Assembly: GCF_024137965.1 (NCBI RefSeq)
Contig: NZ_CP099975.1
Coordinates: forward strand, 2,046,001-2,110,000
Direction: 5' to 3'
Source: Halomonas sp. Y3
GTDB taxonomy: Bacteria; Pseudomonadota; Gammaproteobacteria; Pseudomonadales; Halomonadaceae
DNA: 64,000 nucleotides
Shown piece by piece: positions 9,243-21,185 of the stretch (the stretch's first letter is position 1; the number at the start of each line of letters is the position of its first letter). The notes beneath the pieces are model-generated. The model saw only the letters and a program-made list of their open reading frames with translations. It was not told the DNA's origin and did not search any database. A program made the translations under genes and the position numbers.

Positions 9243-10010
9243 TCACTCCTGCTTCGGCGGCTGGGCGTCGAACTGCTCGCCGTTGTGGCCGCGGCTTTCG
9301 GGCCCCATCAGCCACAGGTAGGTGGGCATGATCTCCTCCGGGGTACGCAGGCTCTCGGCCAGCTCGCCGGGGTAGGCCTGCTTGCGCATCTGGGTGCGCG
9401 TCGCCCCCGGGTTCAAGCTGTTGACGCGGACGTTCCCCAGGTGCTCCAGCTCGTCGGCCAGCACCTCCACGAAGCCCTCGGTGGCGAACTTGGAGACGGC
9501 GTAGGCCCCCCAGTAGGCCCGCCCCTTGCGCCCCACGCCGGACGAGGTGAAGACCACCGAGGCATCCTCTGCGCTCTTGAGCAGCGGCAGCAGCGCCTGG
9601 GTCATCCAGATCGGCCCGTTGATATTGACCTGCATCACCTGGTCCCACAGCTCCGGGTTGTACTGCTCGAAGGGGGTGATGCGCCCGAGCAGGCCGGCGT
9701 TGTGCAGGATGCCGTCGAGGCGCCCGAACTCCTTGTTCAGGGTCTCAGCCATGTCGTGGTAGTCCTTGAGCACGGCCCCCTCGAAGTTGAGCGGGAAGAT
9801 CGCCGGCTGGGGGCCACCGGCGGCTTCGATCTCGTCATAGACCTTCTCGAGCTTGGCGATGGTGCGTCCCAGCAGTATCACCGTGGCCCCGTGCCGGGCG
9901 AAGCTCAGCGCCGCAGCACGGCCGATCCCGTCCCCCGCCCCGGTGACCAGGATGATGCGCCCCTTGAGCAGGTCGCCAGGGGCCTGATAGTCGATCTTGC
10001 AGCTCGTCAT
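9243..10010 (-). CDS. yciK: YciK family short-chain oxidoreductase
   Basis: 255 residues. Classical SDR: cofactor motif TGAGDGIG near residue 24, NAG (HNAGLL), catalytic Ser-Tyr-Lys with Y and K in YWGAYAVSKFA, and the LNPGATRTQM segment typical of YciK. The physiological substrate is unknown. The start at 10010 has AGGAG 5 nt upstream; a longer in-frame reading to 10283 runs through cpoB and is not used. It lies 16 nt downstream of cpoB and may be the last gene of the Tol-Pal transcript. Confidence 0.9.
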   Translation of the reverse strand: MTSCKIDYQAPGDLLKGRIILVTGAGDGIGRAAALSFARHGATVILLGRTIAKLEKVYDEIEAAGGPQPAIFPLNFEGAVLKDYHDMAETLNKEFGRLDGILHNAGLLGRITPFEQYNPELWDQVMQVNINGPIWMTQALLPLLKSAEDASVVFTSSGVGRKGRAYWGAYAVSKFATEGFVEVLADELEHLGNVRVNSLNPGATRTQMRKQAYPGELAESLRTPEEIMPTYLWLMGPESRGHNGEQFDAQPPKQE

Positions 10011-10026
10011 GGGGTCTCCTTGGTGA

Positions 10027-10800
10027 TCAGTTGCCGGACTGACGGAGGAAGTCGTTGGCCAGTCCCGCGGCAGTGCTCTCCGGGTAGTCATCGCGCACGC
10101 GCTCGAGCAGCTCGCGACTGGCCTCGGGCTCGCCCTGGCGCGCCTTGAGCAGCCCCAGCTTGTAGAGGGAGTCGGGCACTTTGTTGCTCTGGGGGAAGTC
10201 GTCAAGCACGATGCGGAATTCGCGCTCGGCGTCGTCGAGACTGCCCTCGGCGGCGTGCAGCTCACCGAGCCAGTAGTGGGCATTGGCAGTCAGGGTGGTG
10301 TCAGGGTAGTCGACCACGAAGCGCTCGAAGGCACTTATCGCCTCGCTGAATTCGCGAGACTGAACCCGTGCAAAGGCTTGCTGGTAGGCCTGCTGTGCAT
10401 TGGCACCGGCTCCGCTGGGCGACGGCGCCTGAGCCACCTGGCGAGCGGCCTGCTCGTTGACCTGGGCCGGCGCATCCACGCCGACGCCGGCGGGCGCCGA
10501 GGCGAGCCGGTCCTCGAGATCCATGTACTGGTCCCGGGTCTGGCGGCGCAGCTGCTCGAGCTGGTGCCGGAGCTCCTCGACCTGGCCACGCAGCTGACGA
10601 ATCTCCTCTTCGTGCTGCTGGACCTGGTTGAAGATCACCAGGCTGCCACCCGCCGCCTCGCGGGTCTCCGTCTGCTCATAGAAGGTGCGCGGCTGGGCGG
10701 TGAGATCCTCCACCACCGGCTGCGCCATTGCGGGGGCCCATACGGACAGCGGGAGCACCAGGGCTCCCGCGCCGCACAGTCCTTTCAGACCGTGTTTCAT
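10027..10800 (-). CDS. cpoB: Cell division coordinator CpoB (YbgF), periplasmic TPR protein
   Basis: 257 residues. A signal peptide (MKHGLKGLCGAG ... APAMAQ) is followed by an N-terminal trimerising coiled coil (QLRGQVEELRHQLEQLRR) and a C-terminal block of TPR repeats (YQQAFARVQSREFSEAISAFERF and following). CpoB links peptidoglycan synthesis by PBP1B to Tol-driven outer-membrane constriction at division. The start ATG 10800 has GGAG 6 nt upstream. It follows pal in the canonical tol-pal order. Confidence 0.95.
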   Translation of the reverse strand: MKHGLKGLCGAGALVLPLSVWAPAMAQPVVEDLTAQPRTFYEQTETREAAGGSLVIFNQVQQHEEEIRQLRGQVEELRHQLEQLRRQTRDQYMDLEDRLASAPAGVGVDAPAQVNEQAARQVAQAPSPSGAGANAQQAYQQAFARVQSREFSEAISAFERFVVDYPDTTLTANAHYWLGELHAAEGSLDDAEREFRIVLDDFPQSNKVPDSLYKLGLLKARQGEPEASRELLERVRDDYPESTAAGLANDFLRQSGN

Positions 10801-10831
10801 GCGTGTCTCCATCGACGCGGGTGCCGACCAC

Positions 10832-11389
10832 TCAGTAGGCGAAGACGACCCGACGGTTCTGGGCGTGGGCTTCCTCGTTCTGGCCGCGGGCGGCCGGACG
10901 CTCCTCGCCATAGCTCACCACTTCCATCTGGGAGGGGGAGACGCCCTGCACGGAGAGGAAGCGCTCCACGGAGCGGGCACGACGCTCGCCGAGAGCCATG
11001 TTGTATTCGCGAGTGCCGCGCTCGTCGGTGTGGCCCTGAAGGACGACACGGGCACCGCCATTCTCGCGCAGGTAGCGGGCGTGGGACGCCAGCACGGATT
11101 CGAACTCACTGCGGATACGGTCGCTGTCGAACTCGAAGTAGATGGTGCGCTGCTGCGGGATGCGGCCGTCGGCCTGCTGACCTGCACCCCCGGTGCCGAT
11201 ACCGGTTCCGCCTACCTGGCTGCCAGAGACGCCGCTACCGGCCACGCCGCCGCCGGCGCCGCCGCCGCGGGTGCCGTCCATGGAGCCGTCCTGGGTCCCG
11301 CCACTGCTGGAACAACCTGCCACGAAGGCCAGGGAAAGAGCGACCGCCAGGGTCCTGGCATAGGGCTTGAGACCGCGCTTGGGTTGCAT
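10832..11389 (-). CDS. pal: Peptidoglycan-associated lipoprotein Pal
   Basis: 185 residues. Lipobox FVAGC marks acylation and outer-membrane anchoring. A long Gly/Ser-rich linker (about residues 30-75), more extended than in E. coli, leads to the OmpA-like peptidoglycan-binding domain with LQGHTDERGTREYNMALGERRA. The start ATG 11389 has GGAG 7 nt upstream. It sits between tolB and cpoB. Confidence 0.97.
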   Translation of the reverse strand: MQPKRGLKPYARTLAVALSLAFVAGCSSSGGTQDGSMDGTRGGGAGGGVAGSGVSGSQVGGTGIGTGGAGQQADGRIPQQRTIYFEFDSDRIRSEFESVLASHARYLRENGGARVVLQGHTDERGTREYNMALGERRARSVERFLSVQGVSPSQMEVVSYGEERPAARGQNEEAHAQNRRVVFAY

Positions 11390-11433
11390 CGTGTTACTCC
11401 TTGCTGAATCGAAGAGCACCAACATCACTGTGG

Positions 11434-12720
11434 TCAGTTGAGAAAGGGCGACCATGCGGGTTCACGCACGTCCCCCGACGCGGAGGGCAGTCGGAAGGAC
11501 GCGCGTCCATCGGCGGTGACTGCCCCCAGCACCCCGCTGTTTCCCTGCTGGGTGGCGAAGATTACCATGGTCCCGTTGGGGGCAACACTGGGAGATTCAT
11601 CGAAACGCGAGTCGCTGAGCACCACCAGTCTCCCGCTGTCGAGATCCTGTCGCGCCACCTGGAAACCGTTGCTGGAACGGTGAATCAGGAAGATCGCTTC
11701 GCCATCCGGCGAGAAGCGCCCGCGGGCGTTGTAGTTGCCGGTGAAGGTGAGCCGTTTCTGCTCGCCGCTGGAGAAGTCGTGGCGGTAGAGCTGCGGCCCG
11801 CCGCTGCGATCCGAGGTGAAGAGCAGGCTGCGGCCGTCCGGCGCCCAGGCGGGCTCGGTATCGATGCTCGAGCTGTTGGTGATGCGCTGGAAGTCTCGGC
11901 TAGCGATATCCATCACGTAGATCTCCGGCCGCCCCTCCTTGGAGAGCGACATGGCAAGCCGACGGCCGTCCGGCGACCAGGCCGGCGCGCCGTTGATCCC
12001 CTCGAAGGAGGTGGCGCGCACCCGCTGGCCTGAGGCGAGATCCTGGATATAGATGGCCGGACGCTCGGTCTCGAAGGAGACATAGGCCAGCCGGCGACCG
12101 TCCGGCGACCAGGCCGGTGAGAGGATCGGTTCCGGCGAACTCAGCACCTGCTGGCTGTTACGGCCGTCGGCGTCGGCGACATAGAGAGTGAACTGCATGT
12201 TGTCGCCCAGGCCCTGGGCCGTGACATAGGCGATGCGGGTCTGGAAGGCGCCGCGGATGCCGGTGATCGCCTCGAAGATCTGGTCGCTGATGTAGTGGGC
12301 AGCGCCGCGCAGCTCGCCCCGATCAGCGGTGACCAGCTCGCCCAGCATGCGCCGCTCGCCGCTGACGTCCATCAGCTCGTAGCGCAGGCGAAAACCGTCG
12401 CCCTCTCGGCTGGCGCTACCCACCACCAGATAGCGCACGTCCAGGCCCCGCCAGCTGCCGTAGCGGACCTCGCTGCTGTCGCTGGGGCGGTCGAGCATCT
12501 GGCGCCGCGGTAGCGGCGCAAAATAGCCGCTGCGCTCCAGGTTGTCATGGATCACCTGGGCGACATCCTCGGGGAAGTCATCGCCGCCGGCGAAGGGCAC
12601 CACCGCGATGGGCGTCGCGCGGTCGCTGCCGCGGGTGATCTCGATGGTCAGGTTGGCCTGGGCCAGGCTGCTGGCGAGCAGCAGCACGGCGGCAAGCCAG
12701 GATGTCATCAGGGCTTTCAT
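11434..12720 (-). CDS. tolB: Tol-Pal system periplasmic beta-propeller protein TolB
   Basis: 428 residues. Signal peptide ([22 protein letters not shown]), an N-terminal alpha/beta domain (IAVVPFAGG) and a C-terminal six-bladed propeller built from WD40-like repeats ([24 protein letters not shown] and others). TolB binds Pal and OmpA and couples to TolA. Its ATG overlaps the tolA stop by one base (TGATG), indicating translational coupling. Confidence 0.97.
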   Translation of the reverse strand: MKALMTSWLAAVLLLASSLAQANLTIEITRGSDRATPIAVVPFAGGDDFPEDVAQVIHDNLERSGYFAPLPRRQMLDRPSDSSEVRYGSWRGLDVRYLVVGSASREGDGFRLRYELMDVSGERRMLGELVTADRGELRGAAHYISDQIFEAITGIRGAFQTRIAYVTAQGLGDNMQFTLYVADADGRNSQQVLSSPEPILSPAWSPDGRRLAYVSFETERPAIYIQDLASGQRVRATSFEGINGAPAWSPDGRRLAMSLSKEGRPEIYVMDIASRDFQRITNSSSIDTEPAWAPDGRSLLFTSDRSGGPQLYRHDFSSGEQKRLTFTGNYNARGRFSPDGEAIFLIHRSSNGFQVARQDLDSGRLVVLSDSRFDESPSVAPNGTMVIFATQQGNSGVLGAVTADGRASFRLPSASGDVREPAWSPFLN

Positions 12721-13964
12721 CAGCGTACGTCTCCCGGTGTGAAACGCAGATTGAATTGACGGTAGTCCCGTTGCAGGTTGGCTGGCAACTGTCGCAGTTC
12801 GGCGAAGGGTGCCGCCTGCTCCACCGCCTGGATCGCCGAGCGATCGAAGGCGCCGTCGCCGCTGCCGCGGGTAATCGAGGCGGTAAAGAGCTCGCCGGAG
12901 GGCCCCAGGCGCACCGCCACCTCTGCGCTGGCACCGCCCGGTACGTTGGGGGGGATCACCCAGGCCTGCTCCACCGCCCGGCGCACCAGGTTGATGAAGC
13001 TGTTGGCGGCCTCCTGCCCCTGTCGCGCATTGGCAACGGCGTCGCTCTCTCCCTCGATGGCGCGATCCAGCCCCTGGCTGGCCGCCTCGGCGGCGCGGCG
13101 AGCGGCCTCCTCGGCCTCCCGCTGCCGGGCGGCTTCCTGCTCCCGGCGACGCTGCTCCTCCGCTTCGCGCTGGCGACTGGCCTCCTCCTCGGCCTGACGC
13201 TGGCGTTCGGCCTCCTCCTCGCGGCGGCGCTGCTCCTCCGCTTCGCGCTGGCGGCGGGCCTCCTCCTCGGCCTGGCGCTGGCGCTCGGCTTCCGCTTCGG
13301 CCTGACGCTGGCGTTCGGCCTCCTCCTCGCGGCGGCGCTGCTCCTCCGCTTCGCGCTGGCGGCGGGCCTCCTCCTCGGCCTGACGCTGACGTTCGGCTTC
13401 CGCTTCGGCCTGTCGCTGACGTTCCGCCTCCGCTTCGGCCTGACGCTGACGTTCGGCTTCCGCTTCGGCCTGGCGCTGACGTTCGGCCTCCGCTTCGGCC
13501 TGGCGCTGGCGTTCGGCCTCCGCTTCCGCCTGGCGGGCCTGCTCCTGCTCCTCGCGCTGGCGAGCCTGGCGCTCGGCCTCCTCGGCGCGCCTGGCCGCTT
13601 CGGCCTCGGCCGCCTCAGCGGCACGCCGGGCCTCCTCTTGAGCCCGGGTATCGGCCTCCTGCTCCGCCTGTCGCGCGGCCTCGACGGCCGCCGCCGCCTC
13701 CTCTGCCTCGCGTGCGGCCTCCTCGGCCTGACGCTGCTCCTCCGCTTCCCGCGCCAGGGCACGCGAGCGCGCCGCCTCGGCGCGCTGCGCCTGGTCGGTC
13801 ACCGTCTCGGTGCTCACCAGAGTCGCCTGAACGATGGAGGATGAGGTCGGTTCCGGCTCGCGGCTGGGCAGGCTGATCACGCTGAACAGCACCACCACCA
13901 GGTGCAGCGCCACCGCCAGGACCGTCGGCAGGCCATACCCTACCCGCTGGTCATCTCTGGCCAT
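12720..13964 (-). CDS. tolA: TolA, inner-membrane anchor with very long repeat-rich helical domain
   Basis: 414 residues. Domain I has one transmembrane segment ([22 protein letters not shown], about residues 12-33). Domain II, about residues 60-300, is a charged alpha-helix of Glu/Ala/Arg/Gln repeats. Domain III (about 310-414) holds the conserved globular fold ([23 protein letters not shown] and [18 protein letters not shown]). TolA transmits proton-motive force from TolQR to TolB-Pal. ATG 13964 is chosen because AGGAG is 5 nt upstream; a GTG directly before it is too close. Domain II length is likely to vary between strains because its DNA is repetitive. Confidence 0.96.
   Translation of the reverse strand: MARDDQRVGYGLPTVLAVALHLVVVLFSVISLPSREPEPTSSSIVQATLVSTETVTDQAQRAEAARSRALAREAEEQRQAEEAAREAEEAAAAVEAARQAEQEADTRAQEEARRAAEAAEAEAARRAEEAERQARQREEQEQARQAEAEAERQRQAEAEAERQRQAEAEAERQRQAEAEAERQRQAEAEAERQRQAEEEARRQREAEEQRRREEEAERQRQAEAEAERQRQAEEEARRQREAEEQRRREEEAERQRQAEEEASRQREAEEQRRREQEAARQREAEEAARRAAEAASQGLDRAIEGESDAVANARQGQEAANSFINLVRRAVEQAWVIPPNVPGGASAEVAVRLGPSGELFTASITRGSGDGAFDRSAIQAVEQAAPFAELRQLPANLQRDYRQFNLRFTPGDVR
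13192..13530. repeat. Direct repeats inside tolA domain II
   Basis: Two near-identical copies of about 82 bp start at about 13192 and 13300 (108-bp period, 36 codons). Next to them, about 13380-13530, a 30-bp unit encoding a ten-residue [10 protein letters not shown] pattern recurs about five times. The unit lengths are multiples of three, so copy-number change would keep the frame. Confidence 0.8.
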
Positions 13965-13973
13965 CACGACTCC

Positions 13974-14411
<438 letters not shown>

Positions 14412-14423
14412 GGCCAGACTCCC

Positions 14424-15113
14424 TCAGGCGGCGCCGGATTCGGCCCGGCCCTGCAGGTTGCGGTGCAGGATGGAGTGGAACTCCTCGGCGAAGTCCTCGT
14501 ACTTGCCCAGCAGCCGCGCGGACTCGGAGGACAGGCGGTTGTAGAAGATCACCGCCGGGATGGCGGCGAAGAGCCCCATGGCGGTGGCGATCAGCGCCTC
14601 GGCGATCCAGGGGGCCACGGTAGCGAGCGTCGCCTGCTGGGTCATGGAGAGCGCCTGGAAGGAGCCCATGATACCCCAGACGGTGCCGAACAGGCCGATA
14701 TAGGGGCTGGCCGAGGCCACGGTGGCCAGGAACACCAGATGCAGACTGAGACGCTCCTCCTCTCGCGACCAGGCCACCCGCATGCTGCGCTGCACGCCGT
14801 CCAGAATCGCCTGGGGGCTCCTGGTCTTGGGCAGCAGGCGGTTGAATTCGCGGAAGCCTGAGCGGAAGACATGCTCGGCGCCCTGGGTCTCCTGCTCCGC
14901 CGGGGTCTCCCGGTAGAGCTCGTTGAGGTCGACGCCGGACCAGAAGCGCTCCTCGAAGGCCTGGTGGGCCTGCCTGGCACGGCGCATCACAAAGGTGCGC
15001 TGGAAGATCACGACCCAAGAGAGGATCGAGCCCACCGTGAGCAGCAGCATGACCAGCTGCACCACGGTACTGGCGCTCATGATCAGGTGGGGTATGGACA
15101 TGGAGTCGTTCAC
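14424..15113 (-). CDS. tolQ: TolQ, proton-channel subunit of the Tol system (MotA/ExbB family)
   Basis: 229 residues from GTG 15113. Three transmembrane segments: near the N-terminus (VQLVMLLLTVGSILSWVVIF) and two in the C-terminal half (ASPYIGLFGTVWGIMGSF and AMGLFAAIPAVIFYN). The GTG is preferred because GAGG lies about 6 nt upstream and the N-terminus (VNDSMSIPHL) then aligns with E. coli TolQ. The upstream ATG at 15119 abuts the Shine-Dalgarno. It follows ybgC by 11 nt. Confidence 0.96.
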   Translation of the reverse strand: MNDSMSIPHLIMSASTVVQLVMLLLTVGSILSWVVIFQRTFVMRRARQAHQAFEERFWSGVDLNELYRETPAEQETQGAEHVFRSGFREFNRLLPKTRSPQAILDGVQRSMRVAWSREEERLSLHLVFLATVASASPYIGLFGTVWGIMGSFQALSMTQQATLATVAPWIAEALIATAMGLFAAIPAVIFYNRLSSESARLLGKYEDFAEEFHSILHRNLQGRAESGAA

Positions 15114-15124
15114 GGGCATCCTCG

Positions 15125-15541
15125 TCAGTCTTGCGGTTGGGCAGAGGGTTGGGCCAGGACCGCGGCAAGGGCCGGCGGCCAGGGCACGGGCTTGAGGCGC
15201 GTCGCATCGATGCAGGCGATGTCGACCCGCGCCTCGCACAAGGGTTCCCCGCGACGGCTCACGACCTGGACAAACTGCAGCCGGACGCGGCCATGGGACC
15301 GGATTTCGGCGCTCACTTCGAGCGCGTCGTCCAGCCGGGCGGGCTTGGCATAGCGGCATTCCAGCTTGTGCACCACCAGCTGGATGCCGGCCGCGAAGAG
15401 CTCGCGCTGGGTAATCCCGTGTGCGCGCAGCCATTCGCTGCGTGCCCGCTCCATGTACTTGAGGTAGTTGACGTAGTAGACGATGCCGCCGGCATCGGTG
15501 TCCTCGATATAGACCCGCACCGGCAGCCGGAAGGCGCTCAT
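15125..15541 (-). CDS. ybgC: YbgC, tol-pal associated acyl-CoA thioesterase
   Basis: 138 residues, hot-dog fold 4-hydroxybenzoyl-CoA thioesterase family. The catalytic Asp is in [28 protein letters not shown]. YbgC hydrolyses short acyl-CoA thioesters and is linked genetically to the Tol system and phospholipid enzymes. Its ATG overlaps the ruvB stop (ATGA). Confidence 0.96.
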   Translation of the reverse strand: MSAFRLPVRVYIEDTDAGGIVYYVNYLKYMERARSEWLRAHGITQRELFAAGIQLVVHKLECRYAKPARLDDALEVSAEIRSHGRVRLQFVQVVSRRGEPLCEARVDIACIDATRLKPVPWPPALAAVLAQPSAQPQD

Positions 15542-16575
15542 GGTCGGCTCTCCCCCGCCGCATCGGCGGCGTTCTCGGCGGGCGCCAGGCCGAAGTGCAG
15601 CCAGGCCTGGCGCGTTACCACCCGCCCGCGGGCGGTGCGCATCATCAGCCCCTGCTGGATCAGGTAGGGCTCGATGACGTCCTCGATGGTGTCGCGCTCC
15701 TCGCCGATGGCGGCGGCCAGGGAATCCACCCCCACCGGGCCACCGTCGAACTTCTCGATCATCGCCAGCAGCAGGCGTCGGTCCATGTGGTCCAGACCGT
15801 GGTGGTCGACGTGGAGCATGTCCAGGGCCCGGTCGGCGATGGCAGCGTCGATTCGCCCGGTGCCGCGCACCTCGGCGAAGTCGCGCACGCGCCGCAGCAG
15901 GCGGTTGGCGATGCGCGGAGTGCCCCGGGAGCGGCGCGCCACCTCCAGGGCCCCATCACGATCGGCCTCGACCCCCATCAGCCGCGCGGAGCGGGCAACG
16001 ATCTCGGTGAGCTCCTCGATGGCATAGAACTCCAGGCGTTGGACGATGCCGAAGCGGTCGCGCAGCGGCGAGGTCAAGAGCCCCGCCCGGGTCGTGGCCC
16101 CCACCAGGGTGAAGGGCGGCAGGTCGAGCTTGATGGAGCGCGCCGCCGGCCCCTCGCCGATCACGATATCGAGCTGGAAGTCCTCCATGGCGGGATAGAG
16201 GATCTCCTCCACCACCGGCGAGAGACGATGGATCTCGTCGATGAAGAGCACATCGCCGGCCTCGAGGTTGGTCAGCATGGCGGCCAGGTCGCCGGCCCGC
16301 TCCAGCACTGGGCCGGAGGTGGACTTGAGCCCCACCCCCATCTCCGCCGCGATAATGTTGGCCAGGGTCGTCTTGCCCAGCCCCGGCGGGCCGAACACCA
16401 GGGTGTGGTCTAGGCTCTCGTCGCGGCCGCGGGCGGCGCCGATGAAGATCTCCAGCTGCTCGCGGACCCGGGGCTGGCCGATGTAGTCGACCAGCCGCTT
16501 CGGCCGGATGGCGCGATCCACGGGCTCCTCGCCCGGGCGGGTATCGGCGCTGATCAGGCGGTCGTTCTCGATCAT
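15538..16575 (-). CDS. ruvB: Holliday junction branch migration ATPase RuvB
   Basis: 345 residues. AAA+ ATPase with Walker [12 protein letters not shown], Walker B IDEIHRL, sensor GATTRAG and the C-terminal winged-helix domain. RuvB hexamers drive branch migration with RuvA. It lies 4 nt after ruvA and overlaps ybgC by 4 nt. Confidence 0.98.
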   Translation of the reverse strand: MIENDRLISADTRPGEEPVDRAIRPKRLVDYIGQPRVREQLEIFIGAARGRDESLDHTLVFGPPGLGKTTLANIIAAEMGVGLKSTSGPVLERAGDLAAMLTNLEAGDVLFIDEIHRLSPVVEEILYPAMEDFQLDIVIGEGPAARSIKLDLPPFTLVGATTRAGLLTSPLRDRFGIVQRLEFYAIEELTEIVARSARLMGVEADRDGALEVARRSRGTPRIANRLLRRVRDFAEVRGTGRIDAAIADRALDMLHVDHHGLDHMDRRLLLAMIEKFDGGPVGVDSLAAAIGEERDTIEDVIEPYLIQQGLMMRTARGRVVTRQAWLHFGLAPAENAADAAGESRP

Positions 16576-16579
16576 CGCC

Positions 16580-17191
16580 CTACCCCGCCATGCGGCGACT
16601 CAGCGCCGCCTTGATGATCGCCTCGGTGCTGCCCTCGCCCTCCAGGCCCACCAGCATCTTCGCCGCCTCGGCGGGCTTGTAGCCCAGGCTGACCAGGGCC
16701 GCCTCGGCGTCAGCCAGGGGGTCGTGGCGCGCATCGGCGGACCGGGCGCCGCCGGCCAGATCCGCGAGGGCGTCGTCACCGGGCTCCCAGTGGGGGAAGC
16801 GGTCGCGCATCTCGATGATCAGCCGCTCGGCGGTCTTCTTGCCGACCCCGGGCAGGCGGGTCAGCGACTTGACGTCGTCGTCGAGCACGCAGCGCCGGAA
16901 GGCGGCCTCGTCCATGCCGGAGAGGATGCCCAGGGCGAGCTTAGGGCCCACGCCGTTGACCCGGATCAGCGCTCGGAACAGTGCCCGCTCCTGCTCCCGG
17001 GCGAAGCCGTAGAGCAGGTGGGCGTCATCGCGCACGATCAGGTGGGTGTGCAGGGAGACCGACTCGCCGGGGGCCGGCAGGGCCACCAGGGTGGTCATGG
17101 AGGCCTCGAGCTCGTAGCCCACCCCGGCCACATCCACCACCAGCCAGGGAGGCTGCTTCTCGAGCAGGGTGCCGCGCAGGCGTCCGATCAT
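16580..17191 (-). CDS. ruvA: Holliday junction DNA helicase subunit RuvA
   Basis: 203 residues. The OB-fold N-terminus ([27 protein letters not shown]), two helix-hairpin-helix motifs ([17 protein letters not shown] and [19 protein letters not shown]) and the C-terminal RuvB-binding domain ([12 protein letters not shown]) are all present. Downstream of ruvC by 153 nt on the same strand. Confidence 0.98.
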   Translation of the reverse strand: MIGRLRGTLLEKQPPWLVVDVAGVGYELEASMTTLVALPAPGESVSLHTHLIVRDDAHLLYGFAREQERALFRALIRVNGVGPKLALGILSGMDEAAFRRCVLDDDVKSLTRLPGVGKKTAERLIIEMRDRFPHWEPGDDALADLAGGARSADARHDPLADAEAALVSLGYKPAEAAKMLVGLEGEGSTEAIIKAALSRRMAG

Positions 17192-17344
17192 GGAAAGTCC
17201 GTATCCTTCACTGCAGGAAAGGGGGCCGCAGGGCCGTCGAAGTGGCCACTCACGAGAGCCACTATACTGGTCGTCCGTGCAGCTGACCAGCCTTGGCAGA
17301 ACGCCGTTCGAGAACTCGCGATTCGTCGCCAGGCGGCGACGCCA

Positions 17345-17884
17345 TCAGGGCCGAAAGTCGCGCCAGGCGCCGCCCCGGCGCGCCAGGCGGTGGCCGCCGT
17401 AGCTGCCGCTCTGGAGCAGGCCGCGCCGGGCGTAGGCGTGGGTCAGGGCGATGGCCAGGGCGTCGGCGGCATCGGCCTGGGGCGTGCCGGAGAGGCCGAG
17501 GATCGCCGTCACCATATGCTGCACCTGAGCCTTGTCGGCGCTGCCGGTACCGGTCACCGCCTGCTTGATCTGACGGGGCCCATACTCGCTCACCGGCAGG
17601 CCGTGGTTGGCGGCGCAGACGATGGCGGTGCCCCGGGCCTGGCCGAGCTTGAGCGCCGAGTCGGCGTTCTTCGACATGAACACCTGCTCGATGGCGAACT
17701 CCGCCGGCGCGTGCACGGCGATCAGCTCGCTCACCCCCGCATAGACCTGGGCCAGCTTCTGGGCGAGCTCCGCGGCTCGGATGCGAATGCAGCCGCTGGC
17801 CACATAGCGGGGCCTGGCCTCGGTCACATCCAGCACCCCGTAGCCGGTGATCCTTGATCCGGGGTCGATGCCGAGAATCAGCAT
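17345..17884 (-). CDS. ruvC: Crossover junction endodeoxyribonuclease RuvC
   Basis: 179 residues. RNase H-like resolvase with the first catalytic Asp in [16 protein letters not shown], followed by FAIEQVF and the C-terminal [14 protein letters not shown] with the last acidic residues. It resolves Holliday junctions with RuvAB, which are encoded next. The start ATG 17884 is preceded by AAGGAGG. Confidence 0.98.
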   Translation of the reverse strand: MLILGIDPGSRITGYGVLDVTEARPRYVASGCIRIRAAELAQKLAQVYAGVSELIAVHAPAEFAIEQVFMSKNADSALKLGQARGTAIVCAANHGLPVSEYGPRQIKQAVTGTGSADKAQVQHMVTAILGLSGTPQADAADALAIALTHAYARRGLLQSGSYGGHRLARRGGAWRDFRP

Positions 17885-17914
17885 GACGGCCTCCTTGGGC
17901 CCGATGGGTCGCCA

Positions 17915-17946
17915 TTATACGACACCGGCGCCCAAGGGCGCCGGTG
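17915..17946 (-). promoter_or_regulatory. aspS terminator hairpin and ruvC -10 element
   Basis: A perfect 10-bp stem, ACCGGCGCCC (17925-17934) against GGGCGCCGGT (17937-17946) with loop AA, lies just downstream of aspS and can act as its terminator. Immediately after it on the minus strand is TATAAT (17920 down to 17915), 31 nt before the ruvC ATG, a consensus -10. No good -35 was seen. Confidence 0.5.
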
Positions 17947-17967
17947 GGATGCGGGAGGGCGGAGGGC

Positions 17968-19746
<1,779 letters not shown>

Positions 19747-19796
19747 GTCGTATCCTGTTCTGTAGCAAATGAGGGAATTCAGAGGCTGGGCGGCCC

Positions 19797-20072
19797 TCAG
19801 GCCGCCGCACCCTCCTTCTTCTTGGGAGCGCCGGACGCGGCAGCGCCGCTGCCGGCGGGGGCCGCGTCGCCGGCCAGGTTCTTCTTGCCGCCGGCCTTGA
19901 AGTCGGTCTCGTACCAGCCGCTGCCGGCGAGACGGAAACCGGCCGCGGAGACCAGCCGGGCGAGCTCGGGGGCCGCGCAGCTGGGGCAGTCGGTCAGCGG
20001 GGCGGCGCTGATCTTCTGGAGCTTCTCCAGGCGGTGGCCGCAGGCCTTGCACTCGTATTCGTAGATGGGCAT
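19797..20072 (-). CDS. FmdB family zinc-ribbon protein
   Basis: 91 residues. The N-terminal zinc ribbon has two CxxC-type pairs (YECKACGH and DCPSCAAP), followed by the family sequence [14 protein letters not shown] and a low-complexity Ala/Gly/Lys tail. FmdB proteins are small putative regulatory proteins of unknown exact role that often precede aspS, as here. Starts at ATG 20072. Confidence 0.92.
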   Translation of the reverse strand: MPIYEYECKACGHRLEKLQKISAAPLTDCPSCAAPELARLVSAAGFRLAGSGWYETDFKAGGKKNLAGDAAPAGSGAAASGAPKKKEGAAA

Positions 20073-20242
20073 GGTTTGATCACTCCGCAGATGACATTAC
20101 CCGTATCAGACAAGTGCCGGCCATAGCCGGCAGACACGAATATGTGGCCGGCCCACGACGAATCCAAGCCTGCCAAAGCCCGACATTATAGCGTGCCCCT
20201 ACCGGTTGCGGGCAAGGCGCCCTTCTTTCTTGAGGAATTGCC

Positions 20243-21172
20243 ATGAAAGCCGTGCTTCTCGATGCCGCCAGCCTCGGCCCCGATATCGATCTCGCCCCGA
20301 TCCGCCAGCAGGTGGCATCCCTGGAGGTCCATGCCCAGAGCAGCACCGACGAGGCCCGGGAGCGGCTGGTCGGCGCCGGGGTGGCCATCGTCAACAAGGT
20401 GGTCCTCGATGCGCCGACCCTGGAGGCCCTCCCCGACCTGAAGCTGATCTGCGTGCTGGCCACCGGCACCAACAATATCGACATGGCCGCCGCCGAGCGG
20501 CTGGGCATCGCGGTGAAGAACGTCACCGCCTACGGCACCGCCAGCGTGGCCCAGCACACCCTGATGCTGATGCTTGCCCTGGCCAACCGCCTGCCCCTCT
20601 ACCAGCGCGATGTGGCCGAGGGGCGCTGGGGGCAGAGCGCCTTCTTCTGCCTGATGGGGCATGGCACCCTGCAGCTGGAGGGCAAGCGGCTGGTGATCGT
20701 CGGCCAGGGGGTGCTGGGCAGCCAGGTGGCCCGGCTAGCCGAGGCCTTCGGCATGCAGGTGACCTTCGCCGCTCGCCCCGGCAAGGCGGATGATAGCCGC
20801 CCCTCCCTCTCCGCCCTCGCCCCCGAGGCCGATATCATCAGCCTGCACTGCCCGCTCAGCGAGGCGACCCGCCATCTGGTCGACGCCCGGCTGCTGGCGA
20901 TGCTCAAGCCCGAGGCGCTGCTGGTCAACTGCGCCCGAGGCGGCATCATCGACGAGCTGGCGGCCCTCGAGGCGCTTCGCGAAGGGCGCCTGGGCGGCCT
21001 CGGCGTCGATGTCCTGCCGGTGGAGCCGCCCCGGGAGGGGCACCCGCTGATCGACGCCCTGGGCGAGCCGCTGAACCTGATCGTCACCCCCCATAACGCC
21101 TGGATCACCCCGGAGGCGCGCCAGAAGGTCGTGGCGCTAACCGCGGACAACCTGCGCGACTGGCAAGCCTGA
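20243..21172 (+). CDS. D-2-hydroxyacid dehydrogenase (glycerate/hydroxypyruvate reductase-like)
   Basis: 309 residues. NAD-binding Rossmann motif VGQGVLGSQVARLAEAFG, the Arg of NCARGGIIDE, a following acidic residue and the catalytic His in TPHNAWITPEARQ. It interconverts a 2-oxoacid and a D-2-hydroxyacid in the cytoplasm. The N-terminal sequence VVLDAPTLEALPDLKLICVLATGTNNIDM resembles HprA-type enzymes. It is followed after 13 nt by the sugar kinase and nucleoside hydrolase genes, suggesting one operon. Confidence 0.9.
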   Translation: MKAVLLDAASLGPDIDLAPIRQQVASLEVHAQSSTDEARERLVGAGVAIVNKVVLDAPTLEALPDLKLICVLATGTNNIDMAAAERLGIAVKNVTAYGTASVAQHTLMLMLALANRLPLYQRDVAEGRWGQSAFFCLMGHGTLQLEGKRLVIVGQGVLGSQVARLAEAFGMQVTFAARPGKADDSRPSLSALAPEADIISLHCPLSEATRHLVDARLLAMLKPEALLVNCARGGIIDELAALEALREGRLGGLGVDVLPVEPPREGHPLIDALGEPLNLIVTPHNAWITPEARQKVVALTADNLRDWQA

Positions 21173-21185
21173 CCGAGGAGGCCCC

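Noticed and set aside
12702..13844. 380-codon plus-strand ORF opposite tolA, Leu/Phe/Gly repeats
   Set aside because: Reverse reading of the tolA repeat domain, not a membrane protein gene.
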